In this document: in pieces, positions 1-6,820 of the stretch
Layout: every line of letters begins with the position of its first letter
Position numbering within the stretch: the first letter of the stretch is position 1
Assembly: GCA_938008865.1 (NCBI GenBank)
Contig: CALLJA010000320.1
Location: 1 to 13,665 of the forward strand
DNA length: 13,665 nt
Direction of reading: 5' to 3'
From: an uncultured Anaerolineales bacterium
GTDB taxonomy: Bacteria > Chloroflexota > Anaerolineae > Anaerolineales > Villigracilaceae
Made by a program: the position numbers and the translations under genes
Notes under the pieces: model-generated
The model's input: the letters and a program-made list of their open reading frames with translations, nothing else
What the model was told of the DNA's origin: nothing
The model's database searches: none

Positions 1-787
<787 letters not shown>

Positions 788-815
788 TCTGCCATCCAAA
801 ATTAGATTTGTTTCC

Positions 816-844
816 AGAATACACAGTTTAAGGGCAAAAATCAA
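816..844 (-). promoter_or_regulatory. Candidate sigma-70 promoter for the sigma factor gene
   Basis: On the minus strand a TTGATT -35 box (839-844) is separated by 17 bases from a TATTCT -10 box (816-821). This places the start of transcription near 809, about 20 bases before the ATG. The surrounding gap (788-897) is AT-rich compared with the flanking genes, as expected of a promoter region. Both boxes are imperfect, so this is a motif-based prediction only. Confidence 0.45.
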
Positions 845-897
845 TACCCTTGCACTTTTCTGGATGATTTGTAAGGTTATTGTTTTACATTATCCGT

Positions 898-1503
898 TCA
901 GGGAACGGCGGTGACATCCACGCCCGCGGGTGTGGATGTTGGGGGCGGCGGCGACGGGGTGGGCGTCTCGCGGTAGGGCGGGTTGGCGAAGAGCAGTAAC
1001 AGACTCTCGATGGAGGAAACCTTGAGGGTCAGGATCCTGCCGCCGTCCACGCGGGTGTAGTAACCCGTCTCCGAGGGAGTCTGGTCGCCGATCTCGAGGA
1101 CGTGTTCCGTCCCGTCCTGCATACCGATGGTCACCACGTAGGCGGGCGGGGCCAGGCCCAGGTCGGCGGGCGCCACCCCCTGGAGTTCGTCGATGTAGCG
1201 CATCGAGCCGATCTCCGTCTCGGCCGCCCCGATGTAGGCTTGTTCGGCGGCTCCCTGGATGGGCTGCAAGACCTCCCAGGTGTTTTGCATGTTGAGCGCC
1301 AGTACGACTACCTCACCCGCAGCCGAGCGGATGCCGATGCGGTTGACCGCGCCTTGCGCGCCTTCAAAGACGATGCGGGAAGGCAGGGTAGGGAAAGATT
1401 GGGCTTGCTCTTCCACAACCTGCTGTTCACGGCCCATGTAGGCCAGCACGCCGACCAGCGCCAGGGCCAGAGCCAGCACGACCCAGGTCGAGCGGCGGAC
1501 CAT
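898..1503 (-). CDS. DUF4340-type membrane-anchored protein of the Gld-like ABC operon
   Basis: The 201-residue product starts with a basic N-terminus and one hydrophobic segment (about 5-22), then an extracytoplasmic domain, and ends in a Pro/Thr-rich tail (about 176-201, TPTPSPPPPTSTP). The central pattern, with repeated beta-strand segments such as the LGLAPPAYVVTIGMQDGTE stretch and the GYYTRVDGG turn, fits DUF4340, a family commonly encoded next to GldG-like auxiliary proteins. It is shorter than many DUF4340 proteins, which often carry several repeats. The start is well supported: AGGAGG (1509-1514) lies 5 bases upstream, inside the end of the preceding gene, and the ATG overlaps that gene's TAA (TAATG). 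This implies translational coupling. Its molecular function is unknown; context suggests an accessory part of the exporter. It is the last gene of the operon. Confidence 0.8.
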   Translation of the reverse strand: MVRRSTWVVLALALALVGVLAYMGREQQVVEEQAQSFPTLPSRIVFEGAQGAVNRIGIRSAAGEVVVLALNMQNTWEVLQPIQGAAEQAYIGAAETEIGSMRYIDELQGVAPADLGLAPPAYVVTIGMQDGTEHVLEIGDQTPSETGYYTRVDGGRILTLKVSSIESLLLLFANPPYRETPTPSPPPPTSTPAGVDVTAVP

Positions 1504-3101
1504 TAGCCCCTCCTGCGGCGCGTGAACCAGTTGACGCCGCCTGCGATGACGACCAACCCAGGCAGGACGAAGACCGAGAAGAGTAGGATCGCCAGCCAGA
1601 CGGGCATGGTGACAGCCTTGAGGCTGCGCTCGGTGCTTTCGTAGGGTGTGAGCGTGATCTGATTTTCCTGGGCGGCGGCCCAGTCTACGGCGTTGATGAA
1701 GATGTCGCCGTTGCCATATTGTTCGAAGTTCGCGTCGAGGAAGAATGCCGAGTTGCCGAAGACGACCACGCGGCCGCGGGTGGACGGGTTCTCGCCAGCC
1801 GCCGCCAGGGTGAGCGGCCCCAATTTATCGAGGCCCTCATCGTATTGGACGCGCGTGCCTTCGAGGGTGGTGTATTCGGTCTCGCCCCACGACTGTTCGG
1901 CGGTTTGGGCCAGCGAGGTGGCGGTCACGTCTTGCGGTGGAGCGGCTTCGAGGCTGAGGCTGCGCGCGTTCGGAAAGATGGCTACCTGACTCATGCCGCG
2001 CGTGATGGGGTGCGCGGGTGAGAGGCCCATCGAAATCGCCAGCAGTTCGTTGCCGCTATTGGTCAGGTCGATAACCATGTTGTCGTCGAGGGTGATGCCC
2101 CAGTCGGAGCGCAGGTAGTCGGCCAGCGGGTCGGGAGATGCGCCGAAGTCGGTCAGCGGCAACGGGTCTTCGGCCACCACCAGCCCGCCGCCATTGGAGA
2201 CGAACTGCTTGAGCAGGTCCACTTCGTTGGCGGAGAGCGGTTTGAGCGGGCCTGCGATGACGACGGCCAGCGCGTCAGCGGGGATCTTTTTCTCGGCCAA
2301 CAGATTGAGGGTATTGACCGTATAGTTCTTGTTCTCGAGCGTGCCCCTGGCCAGGCTGAGAGCGGTCTGGCCCGAGGCGATAATGTCGGCCTCGCCGTGG
2401 CCCGTGAGGAAATACACCACGCGCGTGCCCGGGTTGACCAGACGGTTCAGGGCGCGCACCAGTTCGGTCTCGTCGGCGTAGGAGGCCACTTCCTTGCGGT
2501 CGCCCATGCGCAGCAGGATCTTGCCATCGCCCACGATGCCCGCCTCGCGGACTGTGATGGGGTCGGAATCGGGGTTTTGGAAACTGTAGTCGAAGTTGCC
2601 CTTGCTTTTGATCTTGAACTTACCCAGCAGTTCGTCAGCCGTGCTGGTGGCTGAGCCTGTGGAGAAATACGCGGTGGCGGTCACTTTCTCGGGCAGGTTT
2701 TCCAGCATCTGGAGCGTTTCGGGCTTGAGGGTGTTCGCCTTATTGTCGGTCATATCCAAAGGTTCGAACTGACTCTGGTAGACCAGCACGTTGACCATCA
2801 CCAGGATGCCGACCAGGGCCAGCAGCAGGATGAGCGAGTTCGAACCGTAGCGCGCCTGCCGCCCCGAAAGGAAGCGGCGCACCTGGTCGGGCATCAACAC
2901 GCCGTACAGGCTGATGCCGAGGCCGACCAGCAGCAGGCTGGTCCACAGGCCCTGTTTCCATGTAGAGATGTTATTGGGCAGAAACCAGCCCACGGCGTTC
3001 AGGCCGATGAACAAGGCGATGACCGCCGCAGCCACGCAGGCCAGGGCCGAGATGCCCAGCGCAATCAGGGCATAGGTGCGGATGTTCTTTTTGTTATCCA
3101 T
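1503..3101 (-). CDS. GldG-like ABC transporter auxiliary membrane protein
   Basis: This 532-residue protein has three N-terminal membrane segments (about 10-34, 50-68, 88-107) and a large extracytoplasmic region (about 110-495). A final membrane segment (about 500-523) ends in a basic RRRRG tail. The soluble part matches the GldG/ABC-type uncharacterised auxiliary family: a segment about forming artificial-gap-like strands (EKVTATAYFSTGS), then VVYFLTGHGEADI, then a class I glutamine-amidotransferase-like fold with FVSNGGGLVVAEDPLPL. In Bacteroidetes GldG works with GldF and GldA in an ABC complex tied to gliding; in other phyla such sets are exporters of unknown substrate. The open frame continues upstream to 3530, but the extension only shadows the permease gene. 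The ATG at 3099-3101 follows a strong GGAGGTGG (3107-3114) and overlaps the permease stop as TAATG. Confidence 0.85.
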   Translation of the reverse strand: MDNKKNIRTYALIALGISALACVAAAVIALFIGLNAVGWFLPNNISTWKQGLWTSLLLVGLGISLYGVLMPDQVRRFLSGRQARYGSNSLILLLALVGILVMVNVLVYQSQFEPLDMTDNKANTLKPETLQMLENLPEKVTATAYFSTGSATSTADELLGKFKIKSKGNFDYSFQNPDSDPITVREAGIVGDGKILLRMGDRKEVASYADETELVRALNRLVNPGTRVVYFLTGHGEADIIASGQTALSLARGTLENKNYTVNTLNLLAEKKIPADALAVVIAGPLKPLSANEVDLLKQFVSNGGGLVVAEDPLPLTDFGASPDPLADYLRSDWGITLDDNMVIDLTNSGNELLAISMGLSPAHPITRGMSQVAIFPNARSLSLEAAPPQDVTATSLAQTAEQSWGETEYTTLEGTRVQYDEGLDKLGPLTLAAAGENPSTRGRVVVFGNSAFFLDANFEQYGNGDIFINAVDWAAAQENQITLTPYESTERSLKAVTMPVWLAILLFSVFVLPGLVVIAGGVNWFTRRRRG

Positions 3102-3847
3102 TAGCGCCACCTCCGCATTTCGACCGCCGAGGTCCCCACGAACAGGCCCAGCGCAGTCAGGCTCAGGTAATACACGACGTCGGCCAGCACGATCTGGCCT
3201 GCGTTGAAGGTGTTGTAGAAATGCGATTGCATGTCGAGGTATTGAAAGACCTCCGCTCCGCCCTGGACGAGGTTGGCAGGGAAGCCGATCAGCCACCACA
3301 GGAACATGAACGTGCCCATGCTGAGGAAGAAGGCCGCGGCCTGGTTGCTGAACAGGGCCGAGATGCCCACACCCAGGCCGAGGAAAGCGGACGCCACCAG
3401 CAGCACGCCCAGGTAGGATGCCAGCACCTGGCCCCAGTCCAGGCCGTTGTTGATCTGGCTGTTCAGAATGAGCGGGTAGACGAGCGTCAGCGCCAGGAGT
3501 GTGAGGATGAAGAGCAGCGCGCCCAGCCATTTGCCCACAATCAGTTCCCAGTCGCGGACGGGGGCGGTCAGGATCAATTCCATGGTGCCCATGCGCAGTT
3601 CGTCCGAGACCAGGCGCATGGTCAGCGCGGGGGCCGAGAAGACCATCAGGAAGACCAGGTTGCCCGTGATGGGTGAGTTATCGGGGGTGAACCCGCCGCC
3701 GAACATGGCCGAGTCCATTGAATTGCGGAAGACGACGGCAAAGATGATGCCCAGCACCAGCAGGGTCATGAACATGACCACGTAGGCGATGGGGCTGTTG
3801 AAATACTGGTTGTACTCGCGCTTGGCGATGGTCCATACGGTTTTCAT
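3101..3847 (-). CDS. ABC-2 type transporter permease (GldF-like)
   Basis: The 248-residue product is an integral membrane permease with about six hydrophobic helices (about 20-40, 60-79, 104-126, 139-162, 169-189, 218-238). The conserved stretch after helix 2, DELRMGTMELILTAPVRDWE (82-101), is the cytoplasmic coupling region typical of ABC-2 permeases in the GldF/NosY group. The N-terminus (WTIAKREYNQYFNSPIAYVV) is also typical of that group. It presumably forms the channel, moved by the ATPase encoded immediately upstream, with the GldG-like protein as partner. The start overlaps the ATPase stop by 4 bases (ATGA), with GAGG 8 to 11 bases before it. The substrate cannot be inferred. Confidence 0.92.
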   Translation of the reverse strand: MKTVWTIAKREYNQYFNSPIAYVVMFMTLLVLGIIFAVVFRNSMDSAMFGGGFTPDNSPITGNLVFLMVFSAPALTMRLVSDELRMGTMELILTAPVRDWELIVGKWLGALLFILTLLALTLVYPLILNSQINNGLDWGQVLASYLGVLLVASAFLGLGVGISALFSNQAAAFFLSMGTFMFLWWLIGFPANLVQGGAEVFQYLDMQSHFYNTFNAGQIVLADVVYYLSLTALGLFVGTSAVEMRRWR

Positions 3848-4770
3848 TTGGCGCCTCGCTCGGTGTTGGTCAATTCGAGGAAGATCTCTTCCAGGCTCAT
3901 GCCCATCGGACGCATCTCCAGCAGGTCGTAGCCCGCGCCGACGACAGCCTTGGCCACCTCGGGGCGGATATCCTGCCCGGGCGCGAACTGGAACTCGACC
4001 ACGCCCTCTTCCTTTGACTGCACGGTCTGCACGCCCCTGACCTTTTCGATCACGGCGGGCAGGTCATCGGTCTCGCCGCGCACGCGCAGGATGACGCGTT
4101 CTGCGCCCAGTAGGCGCGATTGCAGATTCTCGGGCGTGTCCTCGGCTACGATGCGGCCTTTGTTGATGATCAGCACACGGTCGCAGATGTTCTGGGCTTC
4201 GCTCAGGATGTGCGTGGAGAGCAGCACGGTGCGCTCTTTGCCAATCTCGCGAATCAACTTGCGGACCTCCACCACCTGGCCCGGGTCGAGGCCGATGGTC
4301 GGCTCGTCGAGGATCAGCACCTCGGGGCGGTGCAGCAGCGCCTGGGCCAGGCCCACGCGCTGGCGCATGCCCTTCGACAGATTGTGGACCGTTCCATCGG
4401 CGCGTTCCGCCAGGCCGACCTGTTCCAGCACCTCGTCCACGCGGTCTTCCACGTTGGGCAGGCGGCGCAGGTCGCCCATGAACTTCAGATATTCGAAGAC
4501 CGACATGTCGGTGTAGAGCGGGACGGTTTCGGGCAGGTAGCCCACGCGGCGGCGCACTTCGATGGATTCCTCCACCACGTCGTAGCCCGCCACGGTGGCT
4601 TCGCCTTCGGTGGGCGGCATGTAGCCCGTCAGGATGCGCATGGTGGTGGTCTTGCCTGCGCCGTTCGGCCCTAGGAAGCCGAGGATTTCACCCTGCTGGG
4701 CGTCGAATGTGATCTGGTCGACCGCCCTGCGGCTGCCGTAATCCTTGGTGAGACCGTTGACTCGGATCAT
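3844..4770 (-). CDS. ABC transporter ATP-binding protein (GldA/CcmA-like)
   Basis: This 308-residue cytoplasmic ATPase powers the exporter. Visible motifs are Walker A GPNGAGKTT (34-42), LPE in the Q-loop position (79-81, Glu instead of Gln), the signature LSKGMRQR (131-138), Walker B VLILDEP (151-157), the D-loop GLDP, and the switch His in STH (185-187). After about residue 215 comes a DUF4162-like C-terminal domain (RVILRVRGETDDL onwards), usual for multidrug/GldA-type subunits. A GTG start ten codons upstream (4800) is open, but no ribosome binding site precedes it and it lies in the leader hairpin region. ATG at 4768-4770 has AAGGAGAG just upstream and begins exactly where family homology begins. 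It is the first gene of the four-gene operon. Confidence 0.95.
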   Translation of the reverse strand: MIRVNGLTKDYGSRRAVDQITFDAQQGEILGFLGPNGAGKTTTMRILTGYMPPTEGEATVAGYDVVEESIEVRRRVGYLPETVPLYTDMSVFEYLKFMGDLRRLPNVEDRVDEVLEQVGLAERADGTVHNLSKGMRQRVGLAQALLHRPEVLILDEPTIGLDPGQVVEVRKLIREIGKERTVLLSTHILSEAQNICDRVLIINKGRIVAEDTPENLQSRLLGAERVILRVRGETDDLPAVIEKVRGVQTVQSKEEGVVEFQFAPGQDIRPEVAKAVVGAGYDLLEMRPMGMSLEEIFLELTNTERGAK

Positions 4771-4773
4771 TGG

Positions 4774-4781
4774 CTCTCCTT
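4774..4781 (-). promoter_or_regulatory. Ribosome binding site that fixes the ATPase start
   Basis: The minus strand reads AAGGAGAG followed by CCA and ATG. This near-perfect Shine-Dalgarno sequence selects the ATG at 4768-4770 over the upstream in-frame GTG at 4798-4800. Confidence 0.8.
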
Positions 4782-4799
4782 GATGAAATGGTATTGACA

Positions 4800-4836
4800 C
4801 AAAAACGGCACACCAGCCAATGGCGGGCCGTGCCGT
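4800..4836 (-). terminator. Leader hairpin with U-tract (possible attenuator) before the ABC operon
   Basis: On the minus strand ACGGCAC (4830-4836) pairs perfectly with GTGCCGT (4805-4811), and five T's (4800-4804) follow with one T shared by the stem edge. Part of the loop can pair further (GCC with GGC around 4816-4824). The element lies between the predicted transcription start (about 4847) and the ribosome binding site (4774-4781). If it terminates, it would do so inside the leader, as an attenuator would. It could also be a simple mRNA-stabilising stem. No competing anti-terminator stem is obvious. Confidence 0.45.
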
Positions 4837-4853
4837 AGGTTAGACCGAAAATT

Positions 4854-4882
4854 ACTATACAGAATTTGTGACGCGAAGTCAA
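4854..4882 (-). promoter_or_regulatory. Strong sigma-70 promoter for the ABC exporter operon
   Basis: The minus strand carries TTGACT (-35, 4877-4882), a 17-base spacer and TATAGT (-10, 4854-4859). Each box differs from consensus at one position. Transcription would start near 4847, leaving a leader of about 77 bases that includes the hairpin at 4805-4836. The promoter lies 46 bases beyond the stop of the upstream EF-hand gene, so the operon need not depend on read-through from that gene. Confidence 0.7.
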
Positions 4883-4919
4883 GCAGGTTGTGAAATTCTA
4901 ATCAAACGCTAATCTCGAC

Positions 4920-4937
4920 ATGCTCCGCCTAGAGCAT
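4920..4937 (-). other. Small hairpin across the stop codon of the EF-hand gene
   Basis: ATGCTC (minus strand, 4932-4937) pairs with GAGCAT (4920-4925) around a six-base loop that contains the TAG stop at 4929-4931. No T-run follows, so it is at best a weak terminator or a 3'-end stabilising stem. Confidence 0.25.
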
Positions 4938-5444
4938 TTGGGTGAACAGGAACCACAGCGCCAGTCCGCCCAGGCAGAGCAGGGCCAGGAGCGAGAACGC
5001 AATGACCCCGAAACGCAGCCCCGTCTGCTCGGGTTCGAGGTTGGGCGCGGAGGGGGAAACGGGAATGGCCGAAGGCCGGGAAAAGGCTGGTTCGGACGGA
5101 GACTGGCCGACGCTCGGGGCGGGGGCGCCGATCACCGCGATCTTCTCGGCGAAGTCGGGGATGCCGTTGCCGTCCTTGTCCCACTGGCCCATCATGCGTT
5201 CATATTTCTCGCGCGCCTCGGGCGGCAGTTGATCGATGCGCTCGTAGGCTTGTCCCTCGTACAGGATGGTGGAGCGCGCCAGGTTGGTTTGCTTTCCCAG
5301 CGTTCCCTCGAACAGGTCGGGCACGCCGTTCTGGTTCTGGTCGGCCAGCACTTGCATGACCGACTCGTAGGCCTGGCGAATCTCGGGGGGCATATCCTCC
5401 AGGCGCTCGTAGGTCTTGCCGTTGAAGGTGATCTTCTGCTGCAT
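4929..5444 (-). CDS. Tail-anchored protein with two EF-hand-like calcium loops
   Basis: The 171-residue product has two copies of one module: residues about 5-46 and 59-100. Each has a strand-turn start (TFNGKTYERL / LYEGQAYERI), a helix with MPPEIRQAYE or LPPEAREKYE, and a 12-residue loop. The loops are DQNQNGVPDLFE (35-46) and DKDGNGIPDFAE (89-100), with acidic or Asn ligands at positions 1, 3, 5, 9 and Glu at 12, as in EF-hand sites. A Pro/Ser-rich linker (about 105-140) leads to one membrane helix near the C-terminus (about 144-167), so the calcium-binding part may face the cytoplasm. I cannot name a function. GAGGA lies 5 bases before the ATG. It is divergent from the alaX gene across a 76-bp gap. 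Confidence 0.75.
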   Translation of the reverse strand: MQQKITFNGKTYERLEDMPPEIRQAYESVMQVLADQNQNGVPDLFEGTLGKQTNLARSTILYEGQAYERIDQLPPEAREKYERMMGQWDKDGNGIPDFAEKIAVIGAPAPSVGQSPSEPAFSRPSAIPVSPSAPNLEPEQTGLRFGVIAFSLLALLCLGGLALWFLFTQML

Positions 5445-5469
5445 GGGGTCCTCGCTTGGTTTTGGGAAT

Positions 5470-5497
5470 TTTACCCGCTTTATGCTGCGGCTATAAT
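5470..5497 (+). promoter_or_regulatory. Promoter for the alaX gene
   Basis: A perfect TATAAT -10 box (5492-5497) follows TTTACC (5470-5475) with a 16-base spacer. Transcription would start near 5504, leaving a leader of about 17 bases that carries GGAGG (5512-5516) before the ATG. Read on the other strand, the same site gives TATTAT (5493-5498), a one-mismatch -10 box pointing at the divergent EF-hand gene, so the two genes may share it. Confidence 0.6.
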
Positions 5498-5520
5498 AGG
5501 AAAAAACGCCTGGAGGACCG

Positions 5521-6240
5521 ATGACCGACCTGCTGTATCAGACCGACGCAACCTTGCGCGAGTTCGACGCGCGCCTGACCGCCGTGGACCCCGAGACGCG
5601 CGCCGTGACCCTAGACCGCTCCGCCTTCTACCCGGGCGGGGGCGGCCAGCCCTGCGACTTTGGCGTGCTGCGCTCCGACGGGGTGGATTATCCCGTGAGC
5701 AAGGTCAAGAAGCAGGGCGAGGATGTGCTGCACTTCCTGGGCGGGACGGCGCCGCTGCCCGCATTGGGCGCACCTGCGCGCGGGACCCTGGACTGGGAAC
5801 GGCGCTATCAGTTGATGCGTACCCACACCGCGCTGCACATCCTATGCGGGACGGTCTTCCGCGATTACGGCGCGCTGGTGACGGGCGGCGACATGGAGCC
5901 GCTCAAGGGCCGCATGGACTTCGAGTTCGAGACCATGCGCGGGGAATTGGTGCGCGAGATCGAGGCGGCGGTCAACAAGGAGATCGCCGCGGCGCGCGAG
6001 GTGCGGGTGAACATCCTGCCGCGCGAGGAAGCCTTCCAGATCCCCGACTTGATCCGCACCAAGATCAACCTGCTGCCCGAGGGCATCGCCTTCGTCCGCA
6101 CGGTGGAGATCGCGGGTCTCGACCTGCAAGCCGACGGCGGGACGCATGTGGCGAACACCAGCGAGGTTGGCGCGATGCGCGTAGTCGATTATAAAAGCAA
6201 GGGCGCCATCAACAAACGCATTTACATCGAAATCTCCTGA
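5521..6240 (+). CDS. alaX: Alanyl-tRNA editing protein (AlaX-type trans-editing hydrolase)
   Basis: This 239-residue cytosolic enzyme is expected to hydrolyse mischarged tRNA(Ala), typically Ser-tRNA(Ala), as a free-standing copy of the AlaRS editing domain. It has the N-terminal beta-barrel domain (LYQTDATLREF, then FYPGGGGQPCDFG at 36-48) and the zinc-site HxxxH as HTALH (102-106). The second metal motif region is DLQADGGTHVANTSEVG (201-217), and the C-terminal KGAINKRIYIEI is typical of the family. The medium length with the glycine-rich N-domain fits AlaX-M. The residue where many relatives have Cys in CxxxH is Asp205 (DGGTH). The start is supported by GGAGG 4 bases upstream. Its stop is followed at once by a second TGA, and it seems to be transcribed alone. 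Confidence 0.92.
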   Translation: MTDLLYQTDATLREFDARLTAVDPETRAVTLDRSAFYPGGGGQPCDFGVLRSDGVDYPVSKVKKQGEDVLHFLGGTAPLPALGAPARGTLDWERRYQLMRTHTALHILCGTVFRDYGALVTGGDMEPLKGRMDFEFETMRGELVREIEAAVNKEIAAAREVRVNILPREEAFQIPDLIRTKINLLPEGIAFVRTVEIAGLDLQADGGTHVANTSEVGAMRVVDYKSKGAINKRIYIEIS

Positions 6241-6267
6241 TGAACCACATATTTGGTCCTTAAGGGT

Positions 6268-6297
6268 CAGACATATTCTGGATGAATCTCTTATAAT
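6268..6297 (+). promoter_or_regulatory. Promoter for the small lipoprotein gene
   Basis: TATAAT (6292-6297) is perfect. CAGACA (6268-6273) matches the -35 consensus at four of six positions, with an 18-base spacer. The predicted start near 6304 leaves about 29 bases of leader with AGGAG at 6322-6326. Confidence 0.55.
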
Positions 6298-6332
6298 CGC
6301 CGCACCTTACCAACTCATTATAGGAGAATGTG

Positions 6333-6740
6333 ATGAATAAGAAATGGCTTATGCTGACGGCCCTGCTGGCCCTGGTCTTGTCCACGCTGGCGTGCGGGGC
6401 CAGCGCCCCCGCTGGCGTCTCGAATATTTACATGGCGAACGATGAGAACGGCGAGAACCAGACCACCACCTTCGCGCCCACCGACGCGATCTACGTCTTC
6501 TTCGATGTCAACCAGGTGGATGACGGCGCACAGTTCGAGATCAAGTGGTATGCGCTGAACGTGGAAGGGCAGGATGCGAGCACGCCTTTCACCACCAGCG
6601 AGTACACCTACGCGGGCGAGGATACGCTTTACGCCAACATCGAGAGTACCGACCCGGGCGGTTTCCCTGCGGCCCAATACAAGGTCGAGATCTACATGAA
6701 CAGCGTCAAGGTCGGCGAACAGCAGTTTAGTGTGCAGTAA
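6333..6740 (+). CDS. Small secreted lipoprotein, beta-sandwich-like
   Basis: The 135-residue product starts with a lipoprotein signal peptide: MNKK, a hydrophobic core, and the lipobox STLAC with the acylated Cys at position 21. The mature part (about 115 residues) is rich in Thr, Asp, Tyr and aromatic strand segments (FEIKWYALNVEG, AAQYKVEIYMN, VGEQQFSV). This pattern resembles one immunoglobulin-like beta-sandwich exposed on the outer face of the membrane; no catalytic motif is visible. ATG at 6333 is preferred because it lies 6 bases after AGGAG. The in-frame GTG at 6330 lies only 3 bases after it, and an ATG at 6328 runs straight into a stop. The gene stands alone between its own promoter and a strong terminator. 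Confidence 0.82.
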   Translation: MNKKWLMLTALLALVLSTLACGASAPAGVSNIYMANDENGENQTTTFAPTDAIYVFFDVNQVDDGAQFEIKWYALNVEGQDASTPFTTSEYTYAGEDTLYANIESTDPGGFPAAQYKVEIYMNSVKVGEQQFSVQ

Positions 6741-6761
6741 CCGCGACGTGAATTGAAATGG

Positions 6762-6790
6762 AACGCGCTCCGAAAGGAGCGCGTTTTTTT
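6762..6790 (+). terminator. Rho-independent terminator after the lipoprotein gene
   Basis: AACGCGCTCC (6762-6771) and GGAGCGCGTT (6776-6785) form a perfect 10-bp stem closed by a GAAA tetraloop, followed by a run of seven T's (6784-6790). It lies 21 bases after the stop codon. It sits between this gene and the converging minus-strand operon ending at 6821, for which it has no matching U-run. Confidence 0.95.
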
Positions 6791-6820
6791 GTCAATGGGG
6801 TGGAAAATTGGTGATCTGCC

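Noticed and set aside
894..908. CCGTTC/GAACGG inverted repeat at the end of the DUF4340 gene
   Set aside because: The stem is 6 bp with a three-base loop, includes coding sequence, and is followed by no T-run, so a terminator call is not supported.
3102..3530. Upstream extension of the GldG-like frame (start at 3530)
   Set aside because: The extension lies entirely inside the permease gene in another frame, has a low-complexity Arg/Pro/Gly composition, and the internal ATG at 3101 has a strong Shine-Dalgarno and the expected membrane-protein N-terminus.
4771..4800. GTG start at 4800 for the ABC ATPase
   Set aside because: It directly follows the leader hairpin and T-run, has no ribosome binding site, and the ten added residues are not part of the family; the ATG at 4770 has AAGGAGAG.
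4920..6194. A 424-codon plus-strand open frame across the EF-hand gene and alaX
   Set aside because: Its protein is Arg/Gly/Ala-rich with no recognisable motif, and it overlaps two well-supported genes in other frames. It is a by-product of high GC content.
6328..6332. Alternative starts for the lipoprotein (ATG at 6328, GTG at 6330)
   Set aside because: The ATG at 6328 is followed immediately by TGA; the GTG at 6330 is only 3 bases from AGGAG, while ATG at 6333 has the better spacing.
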